Position numbers and translations under genes: made by a program
Shown: one piece after another, positions 57,415 through 64,000 of the stretch
Numbering within the stretch: the stretch's first letter is position 1
Layout of the letters: every line of letters starts with the position of its first letter
Notes under the pieces: model-generated
Databases searched by the model: none
Seen by the model: the letters and a program-made list of their open reading frames with translations, nothing else
Told to the model about the DNA's origin: nothing
NCBI RefSeq assembly: GCF_001937445.1
Contig: NZ_MSKS01000016.1
Location: 61,696-125,695, forward strand
Direction: 5' to 3'
DNA length: 64,000 bases
From: Actinomyces oris
Lineage (GTDB): Bacteria; Actinomycetota; Actinomycetes; Actinomycetales; Actinomycetaceae

Positions 57415-59250
57415 CTATTCTATTTCACTCCAATTTTTAAGCATTTCACGATACGGGCGACATTCCGAAAGCAACTTGCGATGCGTTCCTTCAGCAACTA
57501 CATGTCCTTTATTCAAAAACACTATGTGATCTGCACTCTTAATAGCCGATAAACGATGGGATGAAATCAATACGGTGCATGAATCTGCAATCGAAGACAA
57601 ACTAGTCAGTAATTTACTTTCGGAGATCGGATCGATTGATGAGGCAAACTCATCCAGGATAAGAAGACGTGGTTGCTTTAGCATAGCGCGTGCAAGGGCC
57701 AACCTTTGCCATTGACCACCCGACAGTTGACTGCCACCATAAAATCTCCTACCAAGCATCGCATCTAAGTCGGCAATACCATTATACTTAAGAAAATCAC
57801 ATTGCGCCTGATTTAGTGCACCCAAAACTCTATCGTTATCATACATATAGGGGAGATACCCTACACCAACATTTTCGCGCAAAGGTAACTGGTAATTTAC
57901 ATAATCCTGGAATACGACCGACGTAAGGTCGTAAAATGAGCTGCGTGATACATCCTTTAAATTGACTCCCGAAAGTAAAATCGAGCCGTCATCTACTGTA
58001 TACAACTTCAGTATTAACTTTATCAAAGACGACTTTCCCGACCCATTTGCACCCACTAGCACAGTAACTGAGTTTGCTGGAATCGAACATGTCAGATCAC
58101 GTAAAGTATAATTACTGGAACCTGGATAAGCAAAATTAACATCGAAGAACCGGATATCAAGGGCTTCAGATGTCTTAAGTAAGATCTGTGCTGATATTTT
58201 GCCACTGTCTTCCTCGACTTCTTCCTTAGTTCGAACAATATCCATCAGTTCACTTAAATTCATAGAATACAACAAAGCCTTATACGAAGTGCTTAAGCCT
58301 GACAAGATGGCTGACACTCCAGCGCTAAGCGTCCCGATAGCCGAGACATACGCGGCAAATCCTCCAACATCATGACTACCTAAAGTTCGTTCGGCTCCTA
58401 CACCAATGGCGAAGCAGTTTATAATCATCGAGATTGTCCCCGAACTTACAGACAAGAAAAAAGCATATCTCGCAATGCCGAGATCCTGATCGTAAAATTG
58501 GCTTATCAGTTTACAATAGCGCTTAAGAAAATAAGACTCTGTTTTGTATACCTTTAGCTCACGAAATGCAGAATCTGAGGTGAATAGTTCACGGATGTAG
58601 TATGCCATACGCCGCTGCGAAGCTCGGCTGTAATCGATCCTATATCCTCGTTTCGTGAGGTAAACCGTTGCAATTGTAGTGGGAAAAGTAGCAAGTATCA
58701 GTAGTAATGCAATCAGAGGATCCCAATACATAGTAACCATAGCTACACCAGCCACTGAAAGTAACGCTTGAATTCCGCTACGAAGCGAGCCAACCAGTCC
58801 AAATATACTATCAGCAACATCTTGACTTGCGCGTTGAATTTTATCGTAGACTTCAGGAGACTCAAGATGACGAACCTCGAAACTCGATATTTTATTTATC
58901 ACCGCGGCGTTCGACGAAAGTGAGATTCTGGATGAAATACGTGAGGAAACGTAGCTCAACGAAGAAGAGCAAACAATCGACAGCATCATGCAGACAGCGA
59001 ACATTAATAGACTCGAGAACACCGTCGATGGGCGACTGCTATATGCGACGTCATTTATGACTCTCCTCGTTAAGTAAATTTGTGTGCCCGGTAGTACTGA
59101 CGCAATAATGCTGAGACCGCAGAGCAAGATTACAGAGAATGAGGAGTTTTTAAGTAGAATTTTGGCCAACACTCGAATAATATTTCTGTACTCACTCTTG
59201 TGGCTATCCATTGTGTCGTCACGAGAACAGGCGAATTTGAGTGTTGCCAT
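57415..59250 (-). CDS. ABC exporter (fused membrane and ATPase domains)
   Basis: A 611-residue half-transporter. About residues 30-330 hold six membrane helices (for example FSVILLCGLSIIASVLPG and LIALLLILATFP). The ATPase has Walker A GANGSGKSS (400-408), Q-loop VVFQDY (445-450), LSGGQ (509-513), Walker B LLILDE (529-534) and His in ISSHRLS (565). There is no C39 leader-peptidase domain, so it would export but not cut a peptide. ATG 59250 follows AAGAAGGG. AT-rich codon use, with ATA, TTA and AGA, is unlike the housekeeping genes. Context suggests it exports the product of the upstream radical SAM operon. Confidence 0.85.
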   Translation of the reverse strand: MATLKFACSRDDTMDSHKSEYRNIIRVLAKILLKNSSFSVILLCGLSIIASVLPGTQIYLTRRVINDVAYSSRPSTVFSSLLMFAVCMMLSIVCSSSLSYVSSRISSRISLSSNAAVINKISSFEVRHLESPEVYDKIQRASQDVADSIFGLVGSLRSGIQALLSVAGVAMVTMYWDPLIALLLILATFPTTIATVYLTKRGYRIDYSRASQRRMAYYIRELFTSDSAFRELKVYKTESYFLKRYCKLISQFYDQDLGIARYAFFLSVSSGTISMIINCFAIGVGAERTLGSHDVGGFAAYVSAIGTLSAGVSAILSGLSTSYKALLYSMNLSELMDIVRTKEEVEEDSGKISAQILLKTSEALDIRFFDVNFAYPGSSNYTLRDLTCSIPANSVTVLVGANGSGKSSLIKLILKLYTVDDGSILLSGVNLKDVSRSSFYDLTSVVFQDYVNYQLPLRENVGVGYLPYMYDNDRVLGALNQAQCDFLKYNGIADLDAMLGRRFYGGSQLSGGQWQRLALARAMLKQPRLLILDEFASSIDPISESKLLTSLSSIADSCTVLISSHRLSAIKSADHIVFLNKGHVVAEGTHRKLLSECRPYREMLKNWSEIE

Positions 59251-59489
59251 GTAAACAGCCCTTCTTTCTCAAAACTGATGAGAACGTCCGCATCCGTCGT
59301 CGCGGCAACAAGTCGTCACCAATAGGATCAAGTTCTCCTCCGGTCGAGATGCTGCTGATCTATCAAGTATTTAACTCACTTTTGTCATAGTTTGCATCAT
59401 ATCCACCATGTTAGATATCTGGTAGAACCAGCGAAATCGTATACTCTCAATCCATCGTTAACTACCGTCTTTACTTCTATTCGCATTAA
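59251..59489 (-). promoter_or_regulatory. Spacer with a 20-codon upstream reading frame
   Basis: Between methyltransferase and exporter. On the minus strand a TTG at 59331, preceded by CGGAGGAGAAC, opens a 20-codon frame (MILLVTTCCRDDGCGRSHQF) that ends at 59269, in the same frame as and 18 bases before the exporter ATG. It could be a leader peptide controlling the exporter, or chance. An exporter promoter may also lie here. Confidence 0.35.
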
Positions 59490-60515
59490 CTAGAGAAAAT
59501 ATGAGTAAATTACAGAAATATCAGATTTAAAGTATTTTGAAGCGAGCATATCTGGCGACGTAGAAGTATCGTCTTTGAATCCATTGATAGTTTTGGCTAC
59601 GCTTCTGACAAAGCGTGACGTCTTTGAGATTGATTCACGGCCCAAAATTGATAAGTTACCAATATAATGGCCAGATGATGTCACACCGCTTACTACATCA
59701 AGAACGTAAGGCCCTAGTTTATTCCCTCCTGAAAATCCTAGTGTAGTCAGTTCACCTCCGTCCTGTAAAAGTTGACTTGCTTTCTCGACAATTATCGTTG
59801 TAATCTCGAGTCCTGCCACTCCACCATGCCCTACAAATTGATACTGTTCGTCGGAAGGGACGGGCACTAATGGTGGGTTGGCCACAATCTTATAATACTT
59901 TTGACAGTTTGGTCTCGAAAGATACTCGACGAGCGACGATTCGTGAACAGTATACCGTCGAGATGGAATACCATTGAATCTTGCATTGCAACGGGACATT
60001 TCAGCAGCGAGAGGATTGATCTCGACGGCAGTTACTTCGTAGCCGTATGATGCTGCCAGTAAACCTTGTATTCCAGGTCCAGAGCATAAATCGAGAAACT
60101 TGCCACGAGGTGGCCTCTGCTGCTGTGAAAGATTTAACCGTGACGCTAGTGCAACTGAATCCTCTCCAAAGTATATACTAATCCGTGAATTAGGAATTTC
60201 TGAGAAGTATAACATGCCCTGTACAATATACAAAGATAAGGGCGCAATACTGATGCGTTGGTTAACGAGCCGAGCTATCCCAGTATTACAAAGCTCGTAC
60301 AGCAAAGAACGCATTTCTTCGGTGAATCTTACAAGTTCTACCTCATTCCCTAAACATAGAAGTTCACAGTTTGCTCTCAGCGGATCAGTCAACTCAGCCA
60401 AGATACTCTTAACATAAACATGCGGATACTTGCGAGGATCGAACGAGGAAAGTAGAGTGACATAGCCTTCAATTTGAAGAATATGGAACATTCGCTCACC
60501 AAGCGTAACGGACAT
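59490..60515 (-). CDS. Class I SAM-dependent methyltransferase with NPPL motif
   Basis: A protein of 341 residues from ATG 60515 (ATG 60491, with GGTGAG before it, is also possible). The N-terminal half has no recognised domain. The methyltransferase fold shows ISIYFGEDSVALASRLN, SAM loop FLDLCSGPGIQGLLAA, VTAVEINPLAAEMSRCNARF and VANPPLVPVPSDEQ. NPP(Y/F/L) motifs are typical of enzymes that methylate planar nitrogens (DNA adenine, Gln of release factors). Placed directly behind the radical SAM gene, it may modify the same peptide; this is inference. Confidence 0.75.
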   Translation of the reverse strand: MSVTLGERMFHILQIEGYVTLLSSFDPRKYPHVYVKSILAELTDPLRANCELLCLGNEVELVRFTEEMRSLLYELCNTGIARLVNQRISIAPLSLYIVQGMLYFSEIPNSRISIYFGEDSVALASRLNLSQQQRPPRGKFLDLCSGPGIQGLLAASYGYEVTAVEINPLAAEMSRCNARFNGIPSRRYTVHESSLVEYLSRPNCQKYYKIVANPPLVPVPSDEQYQFVGHGGVAGLEITTIIVEKASQLLQDGGELTTLGFSGGNKLGPYVLDVVSGVTSSGHYIGNLSILGRESISKTSRFVRSVAKTINGFKDDTSTSPDMLASKYFKSDISVIYSYFL

Positions 60516-60534
60516 GCGCTCATGGTTGTAAATA

Positions 60535-61659
60535 CTAGACACAGTTAGCCTCGCTTTTTTTAAAACAACATATGCGTGAAATTTGTGTTTTAATAACTTC
60601 TTGCTTGTTCGCAAGAGATGTCAATAGTTCCTCGCTCCCTGTCAAACGTTCGCAAACTTCACAAGCGGTCCGGGCCTCGATGTCAGTAATAGCTGTAGCA
60701 CTTTCCGAAGCAAGATGAAATAGGTAGGAAGGCCCTAGGATACGAATCGCTTCGAGGAGTAGAGCATTAAACTCGCTGGTTTTAAAATCGTTAGTGACAA
60801 CATCCTCGAATTTACCAAGCGTTAAAATACGATTGTATTCCGTGTTGATTCCACAACAAACTCCAAGTGTTCCATCCGCATTAAGAGTTGGTGGGTCCAT
60901 CAAGCCCGGACAACCGCCGTATAATTGCTCGTGATCCAAATCTTTATAAGGCATAAAATAGCGATCGCGTAGTCGAGCGCCATTTCCTATTTTCGAGATA
61001 GCCGATCGAGAAATCAGGTATCTCGTACCATCAGGGGCTGGCGGCGGAAGAGTTTTAATCGCCTCCTCGTTAGTGATGATGGTAATTTCCTCATTCAGAA
61101 AATCTTGCAGATACTCCGGCGTTACCGTACTGTTTGGCCCACTGCAGTTTGCTATTAATACGGTCTCGAAGCCTTTTCCTTTTGACGCCATCCAAGCCCT
61201 TTTTATATTGTCAATAGATATCCAAACACAATGAAAGTCGTCAGTTGAGTAGTTGATTTCCGTGAGCCCTGCATCGACCAGCTCTTCGATCATCTGTTCG
61301 GCTGCACAGTCATTAGTTGCCCATATTGCATTGGTTACGAGTCGTGTTGCGAGGCCCCTTTCTGCGCAGTATGATATTGCTTCAAATAAATCGTTGGCCA
61401 GCAAAGTAGATTCTCCGCCGGTAAACACCACGATCTCTGTCTGGCTATTTTCATGGAAATAGTCTATGCAATGTTTTATTTCGTCTAGGCTTAGACGCTC
61501 CTTCCTCTGCGGTCCAGACTTCATCAGGCAATGAGCGCAGCGGGCCTCACATTTGTCCGTTGTTGCGATGGCTAATCGCCGAACTCTCCCAGCCAACTTT
61601 TCTATAGTTGTTTGATGAATTGTACACTGAACTTGATCGTTATCGAACGACATATCCAT
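60535..61659 (-). CDS. Radical SAM enzyme with SPASM-like C-terminal cysteines
   Basis: A 374-residue enzyme. The [4Fe-4S] motif KCEARCAHC (Cys 37, 41, 44) and GGE (81-83) place it in the radical SAM superfamily. The C-terminal third carries GGCPGLMDPPTLNADGTLGV and CC (Cys 250, 268, 269), then CEVC (333, 336), as in SPASM/twitch domains that bind extra iron-sulfur clusters in peptide-modifying enzymes. Two further cysteines lie near the end (364, 365). It overlaps the upstream 205-residue gene by 20 bases, so the two are coupled. Likely installs a thioether, C-C bond or epimerisation in a peptide; which cannot be read. Confidence 0.85.
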   Translation of the reverse strand: MDMSFDNDQVQCTIHQTTIEKLAGRVRRLAIATTDKCEARCAHCLMKSGPQRKERLSLDEIKHCIDYFHENSQTEIVVFTGGESTLLANDLFEAISYCAERGLATRLVTNAIWATNDCAAEQMIEELVDAGLTEINYSTDDFHCVWISIDNIKRAWMASKGKGFETVLIANCSGPNSTVTPEYLQDFLNEEITIITNEEAIKTLPPPAPDGTRYLISRSAISKIGNGARLRDRYFMPYKDLDHEQLYGGCPGLMDPPTLNADGTLGVCCGINTEYNRILTLGKFEDVVTNDFKTSEFNALLLEAIRILGPSYLFHLASESATAITDIEARTACEVCERLTGSEELLTSLANKQEVIKTQISRICCFKKSEANCV

Positions 61660-62257
61660 CTACCACCAACACTTCGTTGTTGTCTTTGTTATAGTTCACT
61701 CTAACTTTAAGAGTTTCCCCCCGATGATCGTGAGTGATTTCAGCTACTCCATCTTCCAGAGAATCGTTTTTACCGATTAATCTGCGGAGAATCATGCGTT
61801 CACGAGATTCGCCGATATTGTTGTGTTCGAAATGCTGATGGATAGTTCCTGCGAGATAGGATTGTGACAGTTTAATCTTTTGAACTGTTCTACGACGCTG
61901 GTTCACGTTAGCGAGCGGTGCGTCTGCCATTCCAATCGCTGATTTTACTCTAATTGCTACAGCGCCAGCCACAACTTCAATCCCTGCGCCAACGTCGTGA
62001 TACGCACCCACGTTACCTATCACGGCGGCGTTGTAAATTGCTACGACATTTACTCCGACTACCGGGATTGGTATTGGCCCAGTTGGTGCAGGAGGATCGT
62101 CAGGATCTTTTGCTGTACCATTCGATTGGATTAGTCCCAAACAGTAGTCTAGAGTTAATAAGCGAGTGCCGACCGGCGCTTCCACAATCGATTGAATTAA
62201 ATTGATTGTCATGCCTTCATGAAGGTCTATTTGCATCTCGTCGTCAATCTGTTCCAA
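61640..62257 (-). CDS. Unrecognised 205-residue protein, candidate modified precursor
   Basis: No family is recognised. The N-terminal part (1-50) is ordinary; 51-65 is a Pro-rich hinge (DPDDPPAPTGPIPIP); 66-103 is rich in Val, Ala, Gly, Asn and Ile (VVGVNVVAIYNAAVIGN then AGIEVVAGAVAI); 120-205 is a charged domain ending VLVVDGYVVR. One cysteine (39). No signal peptide. The V/A/G/N-rich segment recalls proteusin-type cores, but here it is internal. TTG 62257 overlaps the 43-residue gene by 14 bases with AAGAG upstream; ATG 62236 and ATG 62215 are alternatives. Confidence 0.6.
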   Translation of the reverse strand: MEQIDDEMQIDLHEGMTINLIQSIVEAPVGTRLLTLDYCLGLIQSNGTAKDPDDPPAPTGPIPIPVVGVNVVAIYNAAVIGNVGAYHDVGAGIEVVAGAVAIRVKSAIGMADAPLANVNQRRRTVQKIKLSQSYLAGTIHQHFEHNNIGESRERMILRRLIGKNDSLEDGVAEITHDHRGETLKVRVNYNKDNNEVLVVDGYVVR

Positions 62258-62375
62258 CCATTTCTCTTGGCGTTTGTTCGAACCTTTCCGCCAACGCTTT
62301 ATTTTCCGTTAATTTGTGTCGCATCTCGGTCAATTGTTGTACGGTACTGCGTTGGACGGTGTTTGCGATGCTCAT
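62244..62375 (-). CDS. 43-residue leader-like peptide
   Basis: Starts ATG 62375 with an excellent site, AGGAGGAAAACTC, embedded in the end of the upstream SdpI-like gene; the two overlap as ATGA, strong evidence for a real, coupled gene. The peptide begins MSIANTVQRSTVQQLTEM and ends LAERFEQTPREMVGTD. The L-x2-RF-x3-P pattern resembles Nif11/NHLP-type RiPP leaders, but similarity is short. No membrane segment and no cysteine. It might be a stand-alone leader, a small partner protein, or the front of a precursor separated from the 205-residue gene by frame. Confidence 0.6.
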   Translation of the reverse strand: MSIANTVQRSTVQQLTEMRHKLTENKALAERFEQTPREMVGTD

Positions 62376-62737
62376 GAGTTTTCCTCCTGTGTGTTGAGTG
62401 ATGATCGCATATAAATCAGTACGATTCCAATGGTCGATTGTATGACGAATAACAGTAGCGGCACAAAAATAGACAAAAGTTTCGGAAGTATAGATTGAAT
62501 TAGAAATAATATTGCTGAATCGAAGTAAGATGCGCCAAGCATGATTGTTGTAGTTCCGCACTTTTTTTGCACCTTGTACCAATTTTCCGTCGAAGCGAGA
62601 GCGGTTTTGGTTCTAACACCACACCAACTGTTCGGACCTAACTTTCCGAGAGACATTCTGTTTCCCAGGATTATGAGTGTGCCAGCAGATATGGCGACCA
62701 CGGCAAAGAGTAGGGTGGATATAATTGTGTTCGTCAC
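62372..62737 (-). CDS. SdpI-family membrane protein (candidate self-immunity)
   Basis: A 121-residue protein with three membrane segments (IISTLLFAVVAISAGTLIIL; SAILFLIQSILPKLL; IFVPLLLFVIQSTIGIVLIY). Between the first two is LGPNSWCGVRTKTALASTEN followed by W and G, matching the N-x-x-x-G-x-R-T...S-x-x-x-W signature of SdpI/YhfL proteins. B. subtilis SdpI protects against the SdpC toxin. GTG 62737 follows AAAGGTG; GTG 62746 and TTG 62770 are possible. First gene of the operon, so immunity would be made before the product. Confidence 0.7.
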   Translation of the reverse strand: MTNTIISTLLFAVVAISAGTLIILGNRMSLGKLGPNSWCGVRTKTALASTENWYKVQKKCGTTTIMLGASYFDSAILFLIQSILPKLLSIFVPLLLFVIQSTIGIVLIYMRSSLNTQEENS

Positions 62738-62776
62738 CGATGACACCTTTCGATTCGCGCCGTGAATCAACTGTAC

Positions 62777-62789
62777 GGTCGGTAGTATA
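62777..62789 (-). promoter_or_regulatory. Putative operon promoter -10 box
   Basis: On the minus strand TATACT (62784-62789) lies about 47 bases upstream of the SdpI-like start. No clear -35 box is seen at the right distance. Good position for the operon promoter. Confidence 0.4.
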
Positions 62790-62889
62790 CCGCGGTAGTC
62801 TGTCGGCTGCGAGGTCTGTTGCGTAATTGTGTCTTTTCCCCTCTATGGTGGGCGAAACAGGTTCTTATTTTCGATACCCGCTGTTGGGC

Positions 62890-63250
62890 TCTTGGAGGAG
62901 TGCTCCAGTGCGGTGAGTCAATTGGCGGTGGGTCAGGGCGAGGGCAGCTTGGTCCAACGCGCTTTGTCCCCGTCTCGTTTGTGCTGGTAGTAGGTCCGGG
63001 AGACGGGGGCGGAGCGAAGGGAGATGAAGGCGAGGGGGCCCATGGTGCGCTTGAGCCTCTTGCTGCCGCTGTGGGAGCCGCACCTTGCCCTTGATGGACG
63101 AGCCTGACGTCCTGGTTACCGGGGTCAGTGGGGTGTAGGCGGCCAGGTGGGCTCCAGTGTCTGAAGGTTCTGCCCAGCGTCTGGGTAGGTAAGGACCTCT
63201 GTGGCCTGGACCCCGTTCCCTGGCACGGGTGGTCAGCAACCTGGCGCATG
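62890..63250 (-). pseudogene. IS110-family transposase 3' remnant
   Basis: Minus-strand pieces match the C-terminal domain of IS110 transposases: AHLAAYTPLTPVTRTSGSSI then KGK, and in a second frame GSKRLKRTMGPLAFISLRSA followed by PVSRTYYQHKRDGDK. The frame changes around 63060 and the frame ends at a TGA near 62935. The N-terminal DEDD catalytic half is absent. Confidence 0.7.
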
Positions 63251-63297
63251 AGGGTGGGTTACCCGACATGGTTGCGACCCGGGCGGGTAGCGCCGGC

Positions 63298-63843
63298 CTA
63301 CTGGGCGCGTGGGACGATGAGCTGATGTGCCAGGTGGGGCAACGCCGTGCAAGCAGGGTCGGCACCAGTGACCACCACGGTGTGGCGCTCTAGCCTGACT
63401 CGTGACACCTTAGTGCCCTGGGAATGTAGGGATTTGAGGATGCTGGCTGCGGTTGGGGTGATTTGGGGTTGGGCAGCGATCTTATGGCCGTTGAGGTTGA
63501 TGGTGACGTCCTGGAGGGGCTTGAGGGTACGGATGATGCGTTTGATGCTGATCCCGGTGGTCTCCTGGAGGAGGCGGGCGACGGCCAGGGTGGCCATGAC
63601 CACGGTCAGGTGCGTTTCGATGGCATCGCGGGTGTGGTGGAACACGGGGCGGGCTCGCAGGTCGTGCTTGCTCATCCGGAAAGACTGCTCGACGTGCCAC
63701 AACTCGTGATACGAGGAGACCACCTCACCAGCGTCCATCAAGCCTGCGGGGATGTTGGTGACGTACCCCTTGAGGCCCACCAGGGACCGGGCGGTCAGGG
63801 TCTGAGTGTCCCTGGCGGCGCGCTTCTTGGAGCAGGCCCACAC
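63298..63843 (-). pseudogene. IS1634-like transposase 3' fragment
   Basis: About 181 residues of a DDE transposase C terminus: ARDTQTLTARSLVGLKGYVT, VSSYHELWHVEQSFRMSKHD, LRARPVFHHTRDAIETHLTV and RIIRTLKPLQDVTINL. The YREW-like YHELWHVEQSFR motif holds the last catalytic Glu. The N-terminal two thirds are missing; upstream sequence to the window end shows no continuation. Confidence 0.75.
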
Positions 63844-64000
63844 CGCCCGCCACGACCCCGGGTGAGTGTCCGGGTCCTAGATGATTGATTCCAAGGGGTG
63901 TGGGTCGGTGTGGGGGCTTGGGGTAGGGGCGAGGATCTCGCAGGATCGGTGCTGCTAGAACCGTTTCCTCGCGCTGGGAGGGCCTGTCCAGTTTTCTGTG

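Noticed and set aside
61640..62257. SdpC-like toxin precursor
   Set aside because: SdpC is secreted with a signal peptide and a C-terminal hydrophobic toxin region flanked by a Cys pair; this protein has no signal peptide and one Cys.
63844..64000. Further coding sequence or IS terminus at the right window edge
   Set aside because: The transposase similarity stops and I could not support a gene or a definite terminal inverted repeat from the remaining bases.

Overview
The window is a high-GC actinobacterial chromosome segment, most likely Actinomyces or a close Actinomycetaceae relative. The evidence is a division/cell-wall (dcw) cluster without ftsA but with sepF, yggT and divIVA behind ftsZ, an LPXTG cell-wall-anchored protein, a rpsO-pnp-M16 peptidase-dapB-dapA block, an actinobacterial HelD-type protein and strong GC bias at third codon positions. 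No tRNA, rRNA, CRISPR array or replication origin was recognised.

Layout: 1-3100 holds a surface-anchored beta-helix protein and a small S4 RNA-binding protein. 3079-3825 is a decayed BCCT osmolyte transporter. 3892-30489, all on the minus strand, is one long housekeeping run. In the direction of transcription it reads mraZ, rsmH, ftsL, ftsI, murE, murF, mraY, murD, ftsW, murG, murC, ftsQ, ftsZ, pgeF, sepF, yggT, divIVA, lspA, rluD, a PanE-like reductase and dnaE. Many joints in murE-ftsQ are 4-base ATGA/GTGA overlaps. Upstream of mraZ lies a 10-base-phased repeat array that fits a MraZ operator. 31115-43283 carries a DUF3040 membrane protein, dinB, a spermidine-synthase-like protein, a PAC2 protein, a HelD-like helicase, two tandem acyl-CoA ligases, a pyrimidine-dimer glycosylase and dapA. 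43374-43496 is a MITE-like inverted-repeat element. 43597-55378 continues with a GNAT protein, dapB, an accessory patch (MarR regulator, PEBP lipoprotein, broken IS481 element, TetR/SDR divergent pair), then M16 peptidase, pnp, rpsO and ribF.

55561-63888 is a mobile, rearranged region. A promoter/operator and the first codons of an ABC permease are cut off by an IS3-family element (55754-57027), which abuts the left end of a second, inverted copy of a closely related IS (57028-57205). Beyond it, 57206-62800 is AT-rich (24/60 GC in one line counted, against 37/60 in a dnaE line) and carries a tightly coupled minus-strand operon. Its order is an SdpI-family immunity-like membrane protein, a 43-residue leader-like peptide, a 205-residue protein with a Val/Ala/Gly/Asn-rich centre, a radical SAM enzyme with SPASM-like cysteines, a class I methyltransferase with an NPPL motif, and an ABC exporter. 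The right edge is remnants of IS110-like and IS1634-like transposases. I read this as a horizontally acquired candidate ribosomal-peptide (RiPP) or peptide-toxin locus with self-immunity. It is the strongest candidate here for an undescribed system.

Functionally, the core of the window builds and divides the cell wall: dapA and dapB supply lysine-pathway precursors, murC-F/mraY/murG make lipid II, and ftsW/I/Q/L/Z, sepF and divIVA use it for septal and polar growth. The accessory genes are sensing, export and fatty-acid-activation functions. The IS elements mark where the core has been interrupted.
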